The notes beneath the pieces were generated by a model that was not told where the DNA came from, did not search any database, and saw only the letters and a list, made by a program, of their open reading frames with translations. The translations under genes were made by a program, and so were the position numbers. 64,000 nucleotides of DNA from Bradyrhizobiaceae bacterium (GTDB lineage Bacteria > Pseudomonadota > Alphaproteobacteria > Rhizobiales > Xanthobacteraceae), in contig JADYXZ010000020.1 of assembly GCA_020853885.1 (NCBI GenBank), positions 248,001 to 312,000 of the forward strand. Reading direction: 5' to 3'. Position 1 is the first letter of the stretch; each line of letters begins with the position of its first letter. Positions 51,397-60,836 of this stretch are shown in pieces.

Positions 51397-52940
51397 TCCG
51401 CGTTGCCATCTTCTTTGCGCTTCTTGCCGTCATTGCGCTTGGCGCCGCGTGGTTCGCGGACCGGCCCGGCGAAGTCGTGCTGACCTGGCAGGGCTGGCGC
51501 ATCTCCACCTCGCTCATGGTGGCGGGGGTCGCGCTGCTTGCGGTGATCGCGGCGGCAATCTTCGTCTGGTCATTGCTCCGCTTCGTGCTGCGGACGCCGC
51601 AGCGCGTGGGCGACTTCATGCACGAACGCAAGCAGCTCCGTGGCTGGCGGGCGGTGTCGCGCGGCCTGATCGCGGTCGGCAGCGGCAACGCCGCACTCGC
51701 GCGTCGCTCGGCGGGCGAGGCGCAGAAGCTCCTCGGCGGCGAGCCGTTGACGCTGCTCCTCGCCGCGCAGGCGGCGCAGCTCAGCGGCGACGCCACGGGC
51801 GCGGAGACGAATTTCCGCGACATGCTCGCGCACGACGAGACCAAGCTGCTCGGCCTGCACGGGCTCTTCATCGAGGCGCGGCGGCGCGCCGATCCGGTTG
51901 CGGCATTGGGCTACGCGGAAGAGGCCGCGCGCGCCGATCCGGGGCTCGGCTGGGCGGGCGACGCGGTGATCGAATTCCGCTGCCGCGCCGGCGACTGGGC
52001 AGGTGCCTTGGAGGCGCTCGACCGGCAGATCGCGGCGAAGGCAGTCGCAAAGCCCGCGGGCAAGCGGCGGCGCGCGGTGTTGCTCACGGCGCAGGCGATG
52101 GCGCTGGAAGAGACGGATGGGGAGCGGGCGCGCGAAGCCGCGGCTGCCGCGGTGAAGCTCGCGCCCGATCTCGTGCCGGCAGTGGCGCTCTCGGCGCGGC
52201 TCGAAGCGGCAGCAGGCAGCGTGCGGCGCGCGTCGCGCATGCTTGAGCGCGCATTCGCCGCGCACCCGCACCCGGAACTGGCGGAGACCTATATGGATCT
52301 GCGCGCAAGCGACACGGCGCGCGACCGGCTCGAACGCATGCAATCGCTCGCGATGAAGACGCCCGGCAATCCGGAGGCGCTGATCGCGGTGGCGCGGGCG
52401 GCGATCGACGCACAGGATTTCGGCAAGGCGCGTGACGTTCTCTCGCCGCTCGTCGCCGAGCCGACGCAGCGCGTGTGTCTTCTGATGGCGGAGATCGAGT
52501 CGGTCGAGCACGGCGATCACGGCAAGGCGCGCGAGTGGACGGCGCGCGCGGTGCGGGCGCGGCGCGATCCGGCGTGGGTCGCGGACGGCTACGTGTCGGA
52601 GCGCTGGCTGCCGATCTCGCCGCTCTCCGGCAAGCTCGATGCCTTCGTGTGGACGGTGCCGCCGGAATCGATGGCCGGCCCGGTGCTGGAGCAGGTGGCG
52701 CAGCAGGCGATTGCCGCCGCTTCGGCCAAGGCACCGCCGTCCGCGCCGCCGGCCCGCCTGGAGACCATTGTCGAGCCGCCGCCCGAGCCGACAAAAGCCG
52801 AAGTTATCGAGCAGCGGCGGGCTCCGCGGAGAAAGCCCGCGGTCGAGCCGGTGGTGGCGGAGCCGCCCCTGCCGGACGATCCGGGCCCGGAGCCCGAAGC
52901 CGACGCCGCTTCGGAAGGGCCGCGGTTCCGTATTTTCTAG
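51393..52940 (+). CDS. hemY: HemY-like membrane protein
   Basis: A 515-residue protein of the HemY (HemY_N) family found in haem gene clusters. Two N-terminal membrane segments (residues 4-22 and 40-62) are followed by VGDFMHERKQLRGWRAVSRGLIAVGSG and TPR-like helices, then a Pro/Glu-rich tail. The enzymatic role named by homology to E. coli HemY is unproven; it is not the Bacillus coproporphyrinogen oxidase of the same name. Starts at GTG overlapping the previous stop. A double-hairpin repeat follows at once and may act as terminator. Confidence 0.9.
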   Translation: MIRVAIFFALLAVIALGAAWFADRPGEVVLTWQGWRISTSLMVAGVALLAVIAAAIFVWSLLRFVLRTPQRVGDFMHERKQLRGWRAVSRGLIAVGSGNAALARRSAGEAQKLLGGEPLTLLLAAQAAQLSGDATGAETNFRDMLAHDETKLLGLHGLFIEARRRADPVAALGYAEEAARADPGLGWAGDAVIEFRCRAGDWAGALEALDRQIAAKAVAKPAGKRRRAVLLTAQAMALEETDGERAREAAAAAVKLAPDLVPAVALSARLEAAAGSVRRASRMLERAFAAHPHPELAETYMDLRASDTARDRLERMQSLAMKTPGNPEALIAVARAAIDAQDFGKARDVLSPLVAEPTQRVCLLMAEIESVEHGDHGKAREWTARAVRARRDPAWVADGYVSERWLPISPLSGKLDAFVWTVPPESMAGPVLEQVAQQAIAAASAKAPPSAPPARLETIVEPPPEPTKAEVIEQRRAPRRKPAVEPVVAEPPLPDDPGPEPEADAASEGPRFRIF

Positions 52941-53040
52941 AGCGGGATGACGTTTCTTCGAATCGTCATCCCGCTCCAGGTTATTGTTTTTGCGCGTGAT
53001 CTTTTCCGAAAACCGGTTCCCACTTTTCGGGATCACGCGC
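52940..53040 (+). repeat. GAGCGGGATGACG / GCGCGTGATC double-hairpin repeat
   Basis: Hairpin 1: GAGCGGGATGACG and CGTCATCCCGCTC, a perfect 13-base stem, directly on the hemY stop. Hairpin 2: GCGCGTGATC with GATCACGCGC around TTTTCCGAAAACCGG. Between them is TTATTGTTTTT. It is of the type scattered through Bradyrhizobium genomes (from memory). Hairpin 1 plus the T-rich spacer could end the hem transcript. The partial copy at 26062-26135 lacks hairpin 1. Confidence 0.8.
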
Positions 53041-53087
53041 CAGTCCTTGAACTCGGGGCGGCGCCCCGCTATCAGGGCCCGATCAGC

Positions 53088-53162
53088 GCCGGCATAGCTC
53101 AGCGGTAGAGCATCCGCTTCGTAAGCGGGGGGTCGGGGGTTCAAATCCCTCTGCCGGCACCA
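53088..53162 (+). tRNA. tRNA-Thr (anticodon CGT)
   Basis: A complete cloverleaf: acceptor GCCGGCA with TGCCGGC, D-arm AGCTCAGCGGTAGAGC, anticodon stem CCGC/GCGG with loop TTCGTAA, T-arm GGGGGTTCAAATCCCTC, and encoded CCA. Confidence 0.97.
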
Positions 53163-53523
53163 TCGCTCCTTCCCAAACGCTCTTCTTTGCGCAATCCGCG
53201 CCGATAGACGGCGCGCTGAGGAGCGCATTGGGTGATCGGCGGCGCCGCCTGCGCGGCGTAATAACGTTGCGCAATAACGAATATTGAATTCCCTGTGTGC
53301 GGTGCGGCGGTACGGCTCGCCGAAAAATTTATCGCTGCAAATTACCGCCCGAATCGCAAAAGCTGCTTTATCGAATTAAGGTCTTTAGCGGAATCGACGG
53401 GCTGTCATAGTCGGCAGACCAGAAGCCGGACGCATTCGCCGCAAACGGCCAATCGTGAAGCCGGCCAACCAATCAAGAACAAGCGTCACATGCATTCCGC
53501 ATGCGGCGAAGGGGAGGAACGCA
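53163..53523 (+). other. 361-base intergenic region before the ABC transporter operon
   Basis: No gene, tRNA or strong terminator is supported. The stretch is clearly richer in A+T than its surroundings at about 53260-53390, as expected for a promoter region of the transporter operon, but I cannot name a convincing -35/-10 or sigma-54 element. No CtrA box or repeat is present. Confidence 0.5.
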
Positions 53524-54702
53524 ATGAGGAAGCAGCTTGTTGGCTTTTGTGCCGTCGGCGCCTTGCTTGCCGCGACCGGCATCGCAAGCGCCGAGACCGT
53601 CAAGGTCGGCGTGATCAGCACGTTCTCCGGCGGCTTCGCGCGCTGGGGCGAGCAGATGAAGCGCGGCATCGAGATTTATCAGAAACATCATGGCGACAGC
53701 GTCAAGGGCAACAAGATCGAGATCGTCTATCGCGACGACACCGGCCCGGTGCCCGACAAGGCGCGCCAGCTCGCCGAAGAACTGATCCTGCGCGAGAAGG
53801 TGCAGTTCATCGCCGGCTTCCCGTGGTCGCCGAACGCGCTTGCCGTCGCCGACGTCGTCACCGAAGCGAAAGTGCCGACGATCATCTGGAACGCGGCGAC
53901 CGGCGTGATCACGCGGCGCTCGCCCTACTTCGTGCGCACGAGCTTCACGCTGCCGCAGGTCGCCTATCCGATGGGCGTGTGGGCCGGCAAGAACGGCGTC
54001 AAGACGGCGATCACGGCGATCACCGAGTTTGCGCCGGGCGTCGATGCCGAGACGTTCTTCATCAAAGCCTTCAAGGAGAACGGCGGACAGGTGCTGGAGA
54101 GCATCCGCATGCCGCTTTCGACCACGGATTTCTCGCCGTTCTTCGAGCGAATACTGAACGCGAAGCCAGACGCGCTGTTCATGTTCGGTCCGGGCGGACC
54201 TTCGTCGCAGGGCATTATCGCCACCTGGGCGTCGCGTCTGCGGCCGGCGGGCATCAAGCTGCTCGCCACCAACGAGATCCAGGAGATCGATCTCGTGGGC
54301 GTGGGCAAGAACGGCATCGGCGCGATCTCGACCGGCCACTATACGGAGACCAACGACAACGAGCTGAACAAGCGGATGTGGGCGGACATGAAGGCGATGT
54401 ACGGCGAGAAGGCGATCGCCGATATTGCCATGGTGGCGACCTATGACGGCATGGAGATGATCTACCGTGTGGTCGAGAAGCTCGGCCCACGCGCCAAGCC
54501 GGAAGACATCATGCAGATGATGTCGAACATGTCGTTTCCGAGCCCGCGCGGCCGGCTGGTCATCGATCCGAAGGAGCGCGACGTCGTCAACGACGTGGAC
54601 ATCCGCAAGGTCGACGAGAGCGGCGGCCGGGTGACGAACGTGGCGTTCGACAAGGTGCCGTCGGTCAAGGACCCCTGGAAAGAGGCGAATCCGGCGAAGT
54701 GA
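53524..54702 (+). CDS. branched-chain amino acid-type ABC transporter, substrate-binding protein
   Basis: A 392-residue periplasmic protein (Peripla_BP_6). The signal peptide is MRKQLVGFCAVGALLAATGIASA, and the mature part starts ETVKVGVISTFSGG. Two lobes of the LivJ/LivK type are visible (SPFFERILNAKPDALFMFGPGGPS). GGGGAGG lies seven bases before the ATG at 53524; an in-frame ATG at 53455 would hide the signal peptide. First gene of a complete Liv-type operon. In Rhizobiales such proteins often take aromatic or other small ligands rather than leucine, so the substrate is open. Confidence 0.92.
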   Translation: MRKQLVGFCAVGALLAATGIASAETVKVGVISTFSGGFARWGEQMKRGIEIYQKHHGDSVKGNKIEIVYRDDTGPVPDKARQLAEELILREKVQFIAGFPWSPNALAVADVVTEAKVPTIIWNAATGVITRRSPYFVRTSFTLPQVAYPMGVWAGKNGVKTAITAITEFAPGVDAETFFIKAFKENGGQVLESIRMPLSTTDFSPFFERILNAKPDALFMFGPGGPSSQGIIATWASRLRPAGIKLLATNEIQEIDLVGVGKNGIGAISTGHYTETNDNELNKRMWADMKAMYGEKAIADIAMVATYDGMEMIYRVVEKLGPRAKPEDIMQMMSNMSFPSPRGRLVIDPKERDVVNDVDIRKVDESGGRVTNVAFDKVPSVKDPWKEANPAK

Positions 54703-54800
54703 TTGCCTCTCCTGCCGGACGAAACCGCGCAGGCGCGCAAGTGCGCGCCTGCGATCCCTAACCAGTCGCCTCCCAGCATGATGCGGTTCGCGGACAAGCC

Positions 54801-55667
54801 ATGAGCTCCTTCATCACCGTGTTGCTCGACGGCCTTGCCTACGGGATGGTGCTGTTCATCATCTCCGTGGGCCTGACCGTCACCATGGGCCTGATGCGTA
54901 TCACCAATGTCGCGCACGGCGGCTTCGCGATGGTCGGCGGCTATCTCGCCGCCATGATGATCCGTGCGGGCGTGCCGTTCTTTCCGGCGGCCATTCTTGC
55001 GTCGGTGGCGGCGGGGCTCGTCGGCGGCGCCGTCGAGATGACGGTGCTGCGGCCGCTCTACCGCAAGGGCGAGCTTGCGCAGGTGCTGCTGACGTTCGGT
55101 CTCACCTTCGTCTTCATCGCCGGGCTGACGCTGCTGTTCGGCACCAACAGCCAGGCGGTGCCGCTGCCTGACTATCTCAGCGGTTCCGTGCATATCGGTT
55201 TCCGCGACTATCCGGCGTACCGGCTGTTCCTGATCGCGACCGGGCTCGTGCTGGCGGTGTTCCTGTGGCTTGTCGTCGACCGCTCGCTCTACGGCGCGAA
55301 GCTTCGGGCGGCGGTGGACAATCCGCGCATCGCGCGCGCGGTCGGCATCAACGTCAATCGGCTGTTCACCGGCACGTTCATCGCCGGCTGCGGGCTCGCG
55401 GGCTTCGGCGGCGTCGTCGGCGCGGAGCTGCTGATGCTCGAGCCGTTCTACGCGCTGAAATATCTCGTGGTGTTCCTCGTCGTCGTCGTGGTCGGCGGGC
55501 TCGGCAACTTCAAGGGATCGTTCGTGGCCGCGCTCGCCATCGGCATCATCGACACCGCGGGCAAGTTCTTCTTTCCGAACATCTCCGCCTATTTCTTCTT
55601 CTCGCTCGTGTTCGTGCTGCTCCTGTGGCGGCCGAACGGGCTGATGCCCGCGAAGTCCGCCGCATGA
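54801..55667 (+). CDS. livH: branched-chain amino acid-type ABC transporter permease, LivH
   Basis: A 288-residue integral membrane permease with about eight hydrophobic segments. GLTVTMGLMRITNVAHGGFAMVGGYLAAM and DNPRIARAVGINVNRLF (the EAA-like loop contacting the ATPase) are LivH signatures. It lies 98 bases after the binding-protein gene and its stop overlaps the livM start as ATGA. Confidence 0.93.
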   Translation: MSSFITVLLDGLAYGMVLFIISVGLTVTMGLMRITNVAHGGFAMVGGYLAAMMIRAGVPFFPAAILASVAAGLVGGAVEMTVLRPLYRKGELAQVLLTFGLTFVFIAGLTLLFGTNSQAVPLPDYLSGSVHIGFRDYPAYRLFLIATGLVLAVFLWLVVDRSLYGAKLRAAVDNPRIARAVGINVNRLFTGTFIAGCGLAGFGGVVGAELLMLEPFYALKYLVVFLVVVVVGGLGNFKGSFVAALAIGIIDTAGKFFFPNISAYFFFSLVFVLLLWRPNGLMPAKSAA

Positions 55668-56668
55668 CGACGCTGCCCACGCGATCCGGTCTCGCCGAGC
55701 TCTCCGCGCAGGGAAGGCTCGGCCTCGCCTGGCATGCGCTGCCGTGGGTGCTCGCCTTCGTCGTGTTCTACATGGCGGAGGGGTATCTGAGCCTGTGGAC
55801 GAACGCGCTGATCATGATTCTGCTGACACTGTCGCTTGATCTCGCGCTCGGCTACGCGGGGATCGTGACGCTCGGGCAGGCGGCCTTCTTCGGCTTCGGC
55901 GCCTATGCCGCGGGCCTGTTCGCGATCCACGTCCATAACGATCCGCTGATTGGGCTGGTGACGGCGACGGCACTCTCGGGGCTGTTCGGCTTCGTGACGG
56001 GAATTCTCATTCTGCACACGCAGGGCGTCACGCTCTTGATGCTGACGCTCGCGGTTGCCGGCCTGCTCGCGGAGTGGGCGAACCGCGCCTACGAGATCAC
56101 GGGCGGCGACGACGGGCTGCAGGGCGTGCGCATGGGGCCGGTGCTCGGCCTGTTCCGCTTCGATCTCTACGGCAAGACCGCCTATCTCTATTCGCTCGCC
56201 GTCCTGTTCGTCTGGTTCGTGGTGGTGTGGCGCATCATCGTCTCGCCGTTCGGCCGCTCGCTCGACGGCATCCGCCAGAACCCGGCGCGCATGCGCGCGA
56301 TCGGGACGCCGGTGTGGTGGCGGCTCGTCGCGATCTACACGATCTCGGCGGCGATGGCGGGGACGGCCGGGGCGCTGTCGGCGCAGACGACGCGGTTCGT
56401 CGGGCTGACCACGCTGTCGGTGCTGGTCTCCGGCACCGCGCTGGTGATGCTGATGCTCGGCGGCACGCGGCGCATCTACGGCGCGTTCCTCGGCGCGACC
56501 GTTTACGTGATCGTGCAGGACTATGCCGCCAAGGTGAACCCGTTCTACTGGATGTTCTTCATCGGCGCGCTGCTGATGGCGACCGTCCTCTTCCTCGAGG
56601 GCGGCCTGATGGATCTCGGCGCCACGGTACGGAAATATTGGCGGCGCGCGCCGGTGAAGAAGCCATGA
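55664..56668 (+). CDS. livM: branched-chain amino acid-type ABC transporter permease, LivM
   Basis: A 334-residue permease with about nine hydrophobic segments; LALGYAGIVTLGQAAFFGFGAYAAGL and the loop QNPARMRAIGTPVWW are LivM signatures. The ITGGDDGLQGVRMGPVLG segment is also typical. It overlaps livH and livG by four bases each, so the four transporter genes are one tight operon. Confidence 0.93.
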   Translation: MTTLPTRSGLAELSAQGRLGLAWHALPWVLAFVVFYMAEGYLSLWTNALIMILLTLSLDLALGYAGIVTLGQAAFFGFGAYAAGLFAIHVHNDPLIGLVTATALSGLFGFVTGILILHTQGVTLLMLTLAVAGLLAEWANRAYEITGGDDGLQGVRMGPVLGLFRFDLYGKTAYLYSLAVLFVWFVVVWRIIVSPFGRSLDGIRQNPARMRAIGTPVWWRLVAIYTISAAMAGTAGALSAQTTRFVGLTTLSVLVSGTALVMLMLGGTRRIYGAFLGATVYVIVQDYAAKVNPFYWMFFIGALLMATVLFLEGGLMDLGATVRKYWRRAPVKKP

Positions 56669-57420
56669 CAGCGACGCCGGCGCTTTCCGTCAGCGGACTC
56701 AGCAAGAATTTCGGCGCGCTCGCGGTTGCGCAGTCGATCGACCTCGATCTCGTGCCGGGCGCGCGCATGGGGCTGATCGGCCCGAACGGCGCGGGCAAGA
56801 CCACGTTCGTCAATCTCTTGACCGGCATGCTGCGGCCGGACGCGGGCTCGATCTCGCTCGGCGGCGAGCCGATCGACCGGCTGAAGCCGGAAGACCGCGT
56901 GCGGCGCGGGCTCGCGCGGACGCACCAGATCAACACGCTGCTCAACGAAACGAGCGTGTGCGAGAATGTGGCGATCGCCATCGCCGAGCGCGACCGCATC
57001 GCCTGGCGGACGCTGCGCTTCGGGCCGCAATGGCGCGCCTGCCTCGACGAAGCGCAGGACCGGCTGCGGCAGATCGGGATCGCCGAGGTCGCCGACCGCC
57101 GCGTGTCGGAGCTGCCTTACGGCCAGCAGCGTCTCCTGGAGATTGCGATTGCGCTGGCGCTGAAGCCGCGCGTGCTCCTGCTCGACGAGCCGGCGGCGGG
57201 GGTGCCGTCGGCGGAATCGCATGTGATCCATGACGTGCTGGAGCAATTACCGGCCGACATCGCGATCCTCATCATCGAGCACGACATGGACGTGGTCTTT
57301 CGCTTTGCGCGGGAGATCACGGTGCTGGTGCAGGGCCGCATTCTCACGCGGGGGGAACCTGCGGTGATCGCGGCCAATCCCGAAGTGCGGGCGGTCTATC
57401 TCGGCCGGAGCGTCGTATGA
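56665..57420 (+). CDS. livG: branched-chain amino acid-type ABC transporter ATPase, LivG
   Basis: A 251-residue ABC ATPase. Walker A is IGPNGAGKTTF, the signature loop is the LivG-type LPYGQQRLLEIA, Walker B is VLLLDEPAAG and the switch histidine is in IIEHDMDVVFRFA. Overlaps both neighbours by four bases. Confidence 0.94.
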   Translation: MTATPALSVSGLSKNFGALAVAQSIDLDLVPGARMGLIGPNGAGKTTFVNLLTGMLRPDAGSISLGGEPIDRLKPEDRVRRGLARTHQINTLLNETSVCENVAIAIAERDRIAWRTLRFGPQWRACLDEAQDRLRQIGIAEVADRRVSELPYGQQRLLEIAIALALKPRVLLLDEPAAGVPSAESHVIHDVLEQLPADIAILIIEHDMDVVFRFAREITVLVQGRILTRGEPAVIAANPEVRAVYLGRSVV

Positions 57421-58130
57421 ACGTGGCGCTCGAGGTGAAGGACCTGCGCGCGGGCTATGGGCCTACCGTGGTGCTCGACGGCATTTCGCTGTCGGTCCGC
57501 GCGGGCGAGACGCTTGCCGTGCTGGGGCGGAACGGTGTCGGCAAGACGACGCTGTTGGCGACCTTGATGGGCCTGACGACGCTGCATGCGGGATCGATCG
57601 CGCTCGGCGGGCAGGACGTGACGGGTCAGCCGACGCACCAACGCAACCTGCTCGGGCTCGGCTATGTGCCGCAGGAGCGGGAGATTTTTCCCTCGCTCAC
57701 GGTCGAGGAGAATCTCGCCGTCTCGGCGCACCCGGGCGGCTGGCCGGCGGAAGCGGTGTTCGATCTCTTCCCCTCGCTCAAGGCGCGGGCGCGTAACACC
57801 GGCAACCGGCTTTCCGGCGGTGAGCAGCAGATGCTGGCGATCGGCCGCGCGCTCGTCGGCGCGCCGAAGGTGTTGCTGCTCGACGAGCCGCTCGAAGGGC
57901 TCGCGCCGGTCGTGATCGAATCGCTGATGGACGCGCTTGCGCGCATTCAGAAGGAGTCGCACGTCACCATGCTGCTTGTGGAGCAGAAGGCGGAGCTTGC
58001 GCTCTCGCTCACGCAGCAGGCGATCGTGCTCGACCGCGGGCAGATCGTGTGGCGCGGCACGAGTGCGGCGCTGAAGGCCGACGAGGCGACGCAGGCGAAG
58101 CTCTTGGGCGTCGCGGGGAAAGAGCACTAA
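57417..58130 (+). CDS. livF: branched-chain amino acid-type ABC transporter ATPase, LivF
   Basis: A 237-residue ABC ATPase. Walker A is LGRNGVGKTTLL, signature LSGGEQQMLAIGRAL, Walker B VLLLDEPLEGLAP and the switch loop MLLVEQKAELALSL. The YVPQEREIFPSLTVEENLAV region is typical of LivF. Last gene of the operon; its stop overlaps the hydroxyacid dehydrogenase end on the other strand by four bases. Confidence 0.94.
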   Translation: MNVALEVKDLRAGYGPTVVLDGISLSVRAGETLAVLGRNGVGKTTLLATLMGLTTLHAGSIALGGQDVTGQPTHQRNLLGLGYVPQEREIFPSLTVEENLAVSAHPGGWPAEAVFDLFPSLKARARNTGNRLSGGEQQMLAIGRALVGAPKVLLLDEPLEGLAPVVIESLMDALARIQKESHVTMLLVEQKAELALSLTQQAIVLDRGQIVWRGTSAALKADEATQAKLLGVAGKEH

Positions 58131-59086
58131 GCCCCGATCACGCGGACAGGCTTGCCGGCCAGCCACGCGGCGATGTCCTCGACCGCTTCCTGAAAATAGA
58201 TGCGATAGGTCTCCTCGGTGACGTAGCCGAGGTGCGGCGTCGCGACGATGTTGTCGAGGCTGCGGAAGGGGTGGTCGCGCGGCAGCGGCTCCCGGTCGAA
58301 GACGTCGATGCCGGCGCCGGCGATGCGCTTCTCCTTCAGCGCGGCAATGAGCGCCGCTTCGTCGACGATCGGCCCACGCGAGGTGTTGATGAGCAACGCG
58401 TGCGGCTGCATCAGGCCGAGCTCGCGGGCGCCGATGAGTCCGCGGGTGCGGTCGCTCAGCACGAGATGGATGCTGGCGATGTCCGACGTGCGCAGCAGCT
58501 CGTCGAGGGAGCCCGCGTGCGCGACGCCGATCTCCGCACAGCGCTCGGGCGTGAGGTTCTTGCTCCAGGCCGAAACCTGCATGTCGAAGGCGAGGCCGAC
58601 GCGGGCGACGCGCGATCCGAGCCGGCCGAGGCCGATGACGCCGAGGCGGCGGCCGGCGAGCTCGCGGCCCACCGTCAGCTGCCATTTGCCGGCATGCTGA
58701 AAATTCGCGAACTCCCGCGGGATCTGCCGCATGAGGGCGTGAATGAGTCCCCATGTCAGCTCGGCCGTCGGGCCCGGCGAGGCGCCGGTGCCGCAGACGG
58801 TGACGCCGCGATCGGCGGCAGCCTTCAGGTCGATGGAGGCGTTTTTCATCCCCGTGGTGACGAGGAGCCTGAGCTTGGGCAGCCGCTCGAACAGCGCGCG
58901 GTCGAACGGCGTGCGCTCGCGCATGGCGATCACGATCCCGGCATCGGCGAGCGCGGCGGCCAGCGCCGCGCGGTCGTCGATGTGGTCGGTGAAGACCTGC
59001 GGCTCGACCTGGCCTGCGAGCTTCCCCCAATCGCCGAAGCGCCGCGCAACGTCCTGGTAATCATCGAGCACGGCACAGTGCAGCAT
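58127..59086 (-). CDS. D-2-hydroxyacid dehydrogenase family protein
   Basis: A 319-residue NAD-dependent dehydrogenase of the phosphoglycerate/D-2-hydroxyacid family. The Rossmann motif is LGVIGLGRLGSRVARVG; catalytic Arg lies in LINTSRGPIVDEAAL, Glu in GAGIDVFDREPLP and His in ATPHLGYVTEE. The N-terminal VLDDYQDVARRFGDW places it in a large subfamily with unknown substrates rather than SerA. AGGAG precedes the ATG. Confidence 0.92.
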   Translation of the reverse strand: MLHCAVLDDYQDVARRFGDWGKLAGQVEPQVFTDHIDDRAALAAALADAGIVIAMRERTPFDRALFERLPKLRLLVTTGMKNASIDLKAAADRGVTVCGTGASPGPTAELTWGLIHALMRQIPREFANFQHAGKWQLTVGRELAGRRLGVIGLGRLGSRVARVGLAFDMQVSAWSKNLTPERCAEIGVAHAGSLDELLRTSDIASIHLVLSDRTRGLIGARELGLMQPHALLINTSRGPIVDEAALIAALKEKRIAGAGIDVFDREPLPRDHPFRSLDNIVATPHLGYVTEETYRIYFQEAVEDIAAWLAGKPVRVIGA

Positions 59087-59203
59087 GCGGCTTTCTCCTG
59101 CGGCGGAACGGGTGGCATCGGGCGCGGCGGGGGACTATATGCCATGGCCGGTGCAGGGCGAAATTTGCTAGCCTTGTCATAGGCCTCTGCCGGGATCGAC
59201 GGA

Positions 59204-59674
59204 ATGCTGCGCTCAATCGGCGAATTCATCAACGAGATCACGGGCGGCGGGCGGCCGCCCGAGACGTTCGAAGAGACGGACTTCCGGCTCGCGGCGGCGG
59301 CGCTGCTCGTGCATGTGGCGACGAGTGACAACGACTTCGATGAGCACGAGCGGGCCAAGCTGCGCGATGTGCTGGCGCACCGGTTCGAGCTCGGAATGGA
59401 GGACGTGGACCGGCTGATCGATGCGGCGGTCGCGGCCGACCGCGAGGCGGTCGATCTCTACCAGTTCACGACCGTACTGAACCGTGCCTTCGACGACGAG
59501 GGGCGGCGGCGCGTGGTCGAGATGATGTTCGAGATCGCCTATGCGGACGGCGAACTGAGCGAGTTCGAGGACAACCTCGTGTGGCGCGCAGCCGATCTCA
59601 TGCATGTGCCATCGCGCGACCGGGTGACGATCCGCAAGCAGATCCGCGACGAGCGTGCGGGCGAGGAGAACTGA
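59204..59674 (+). CDS. TerB-like tellurite-resistance family protein
   Basis: A 156-residue TerB-fold protein. Two repeats of the TerB type are seen: AAAALLVHVATSDNDFDEHERAKL and MMFEIAYADGELSEFEDNLVWRAADLM, each with acidic residues that may bind metal. Stand-alone TerB proteins are common in alphaproteobacteria and usually not tied to tellurite. It lies 58 bases before the amidotransferase gene on the same strand. Confidence 0.9.
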   Translation: MLRSIGEFINEITGGGRPPETFEETDFRLAAAALLVHVATSDNDFDEHERAKLRDVLAHRFELGMEDVDRLIDAAVAADREAVDLYQFTTVLNRAFDDEGRRRVVEMMFEIAYADGELSEFEDNLVWRAADLMHVPSRDRVTIRKQIRDERAGEEN

Positions 59675-59732
59675 GACCACCATTCCGACGAAATCGCATG
59701 CGACCGCGGCCGCGACAGCAATCGAATCGGCA

Positions 59733-60479
59733 ATGACCAGAAAAATCCTCTGCATCCTGCATCAGGAACACTCGAGCCCGGGCCGCATCGCGCACCGGCT
59801 GATCGAGCGCGGCTTTGCGCTCGACGCGCGGCGGCCGCGCTTCGGCGATCCGCTGCCGCAGACGCTCGAGGAGCACGCGGGCGTCATCATCTTCGGCGGG
59901 CCGATGAGCGCCAACGACGCCGACGAGTACGTGCGGGTGGAAACGGACTGGATCGAAGTGCCGCTGAAGGAGGACAAGCCGTTCTTCGGCATCTGCCTCG
60001 GCGCGCAGATGCTCGCGCGCAAGCTCGGCGCGAAGGTCGATTTCCATCCCGAGGGGCTGGTCGAGGTCGGCTATTACCCGCTGCGGGCGACGCCGGAAGG
60101 CGCGAAGCTGCTCGAGTGGCCCGATCACATCTACCAGTGGCACCGCGAGGGGTTCGATCTGCCGCACGGGGCGGTGCGGCTCGCGGAGAGCGACACGTTC
60201 GCAAACCAGGCGATCCAGTACGGGCGCTCGGCGTTCGGCGTGCAGTTCCATCCGGAGCTGACGACGCAGATGGTCTATCGCTGGACCACGCGCGGGCACG
60301 AGCGGCTGACGCTGCCGGGAGCGAAGCCACGGCGCGAGCATTTCGAGGGCCGGGCCCTGCACGACCGCAAGACGCAAATCTGGCTCGACCGGTTCCTCGA
60401 CCTGTGGACGGGGATGATGGACGGCGCGGAAGCGGAGAAGGTTCCGGCGTCGCAAAATGCGAAAGCGGTCGCAAAATGA
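59733..60479 (+). CDS. class I glutamine amidotransferase-like protein
   Basis: A 248-residue GATase1 protein. Cys nucleophile in FFGICLGAQMLARKLG, His and Glu in FGVQFHPELTTQM; oxyanion loop GVIIFGGPMSANDADEYV. It has no synthetase domain, so it is of the GMP-synthase-like, free-standing kind that may act on glutamine or gamma-glutamyl compounds. I use the ATG at 59733; the longer frame from 59655 is not conserved. A terminator lies downstream. Confidence 0.9.
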   Translation: MTRKILCILHQEHSSPGRIAHRLIERGFALDARRPRFGDPLPQTLEEHAGVIIFGGPMSANDADEYVRVETDWIEVPLKEDKPFFGICLGAQMLARKLGAKVDFHPEGLVEVGYYPLRATPEGAKLLEWPDHIYQWHREGFDLPHGAVRLAESDTFANQAIQYGRSAFGVQFHPELTTQMVYRWTTRGHERLTLPGAKPRREHFEGRALHDRKTQIWLDRFLDLWTGMMDGAEAEKVPASQNAKAVAK

Positions 60480-60525
60480 GACGCCGCCTGCGGGACGCTG
60501 TTCCGGCGGCTGTCAACGAATAGTC

Positions 60526-60564
60526 ATCTGGTTGATGTAGCACCCCAGATATTGTTTTTTTTTT
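60526..60564 (+). terminator. probable terminator of the amidotransferase gene
   Basis: ATCTGG and CCAGAT can pair around a 13-base loop, followed within five bases by ten T residues, 46 bases after the amidotransferase stop. The stem is short but the T-tract is long. Confidence 0.5.
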
Positions 60565-60642
60565 GGCTGTGCCGGCTGGCAGCGGGCTTGCTCAGGGACG
60601 GGCAAGCCGGCGTCAGGTTCTGCGTAGCCGGCCAATCAATCG

Positions 60643-60686
60643 ACGGGAGACAGCCGGTAGTGACCCCTCCGGCGGTCTCCCGTTTT
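60643..60686 (+). terminator. inverted repeat followed by TTTT
   Basis: ACGGGAGAC and GTCTCCCGT pair around a 23-base loop and are followed by TTT. It lies between the amidotransferase gene and the tRNA-Ala gene and could act as a second, weaker terminator for the plus strand. No gene is visible from 60480 to 60760. Confidence 0.4.
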
Positions 60687-60760
60687 GCTTTGCGGGTGAC
60701 GCTGGCGCGCGGAAGCGTCCGCACGCGGGCGGCTCGATTTCGGAAATGGCGGTTGAGACC

Positions 60761-60836
<76 letters not shown>

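Noticed and set aside
59204-59674. TerB as sign of a tellurite-resistance or phage-defence island
   Set aside because: No other ter genes are near; stand-alone TerB proteins are common core genes.
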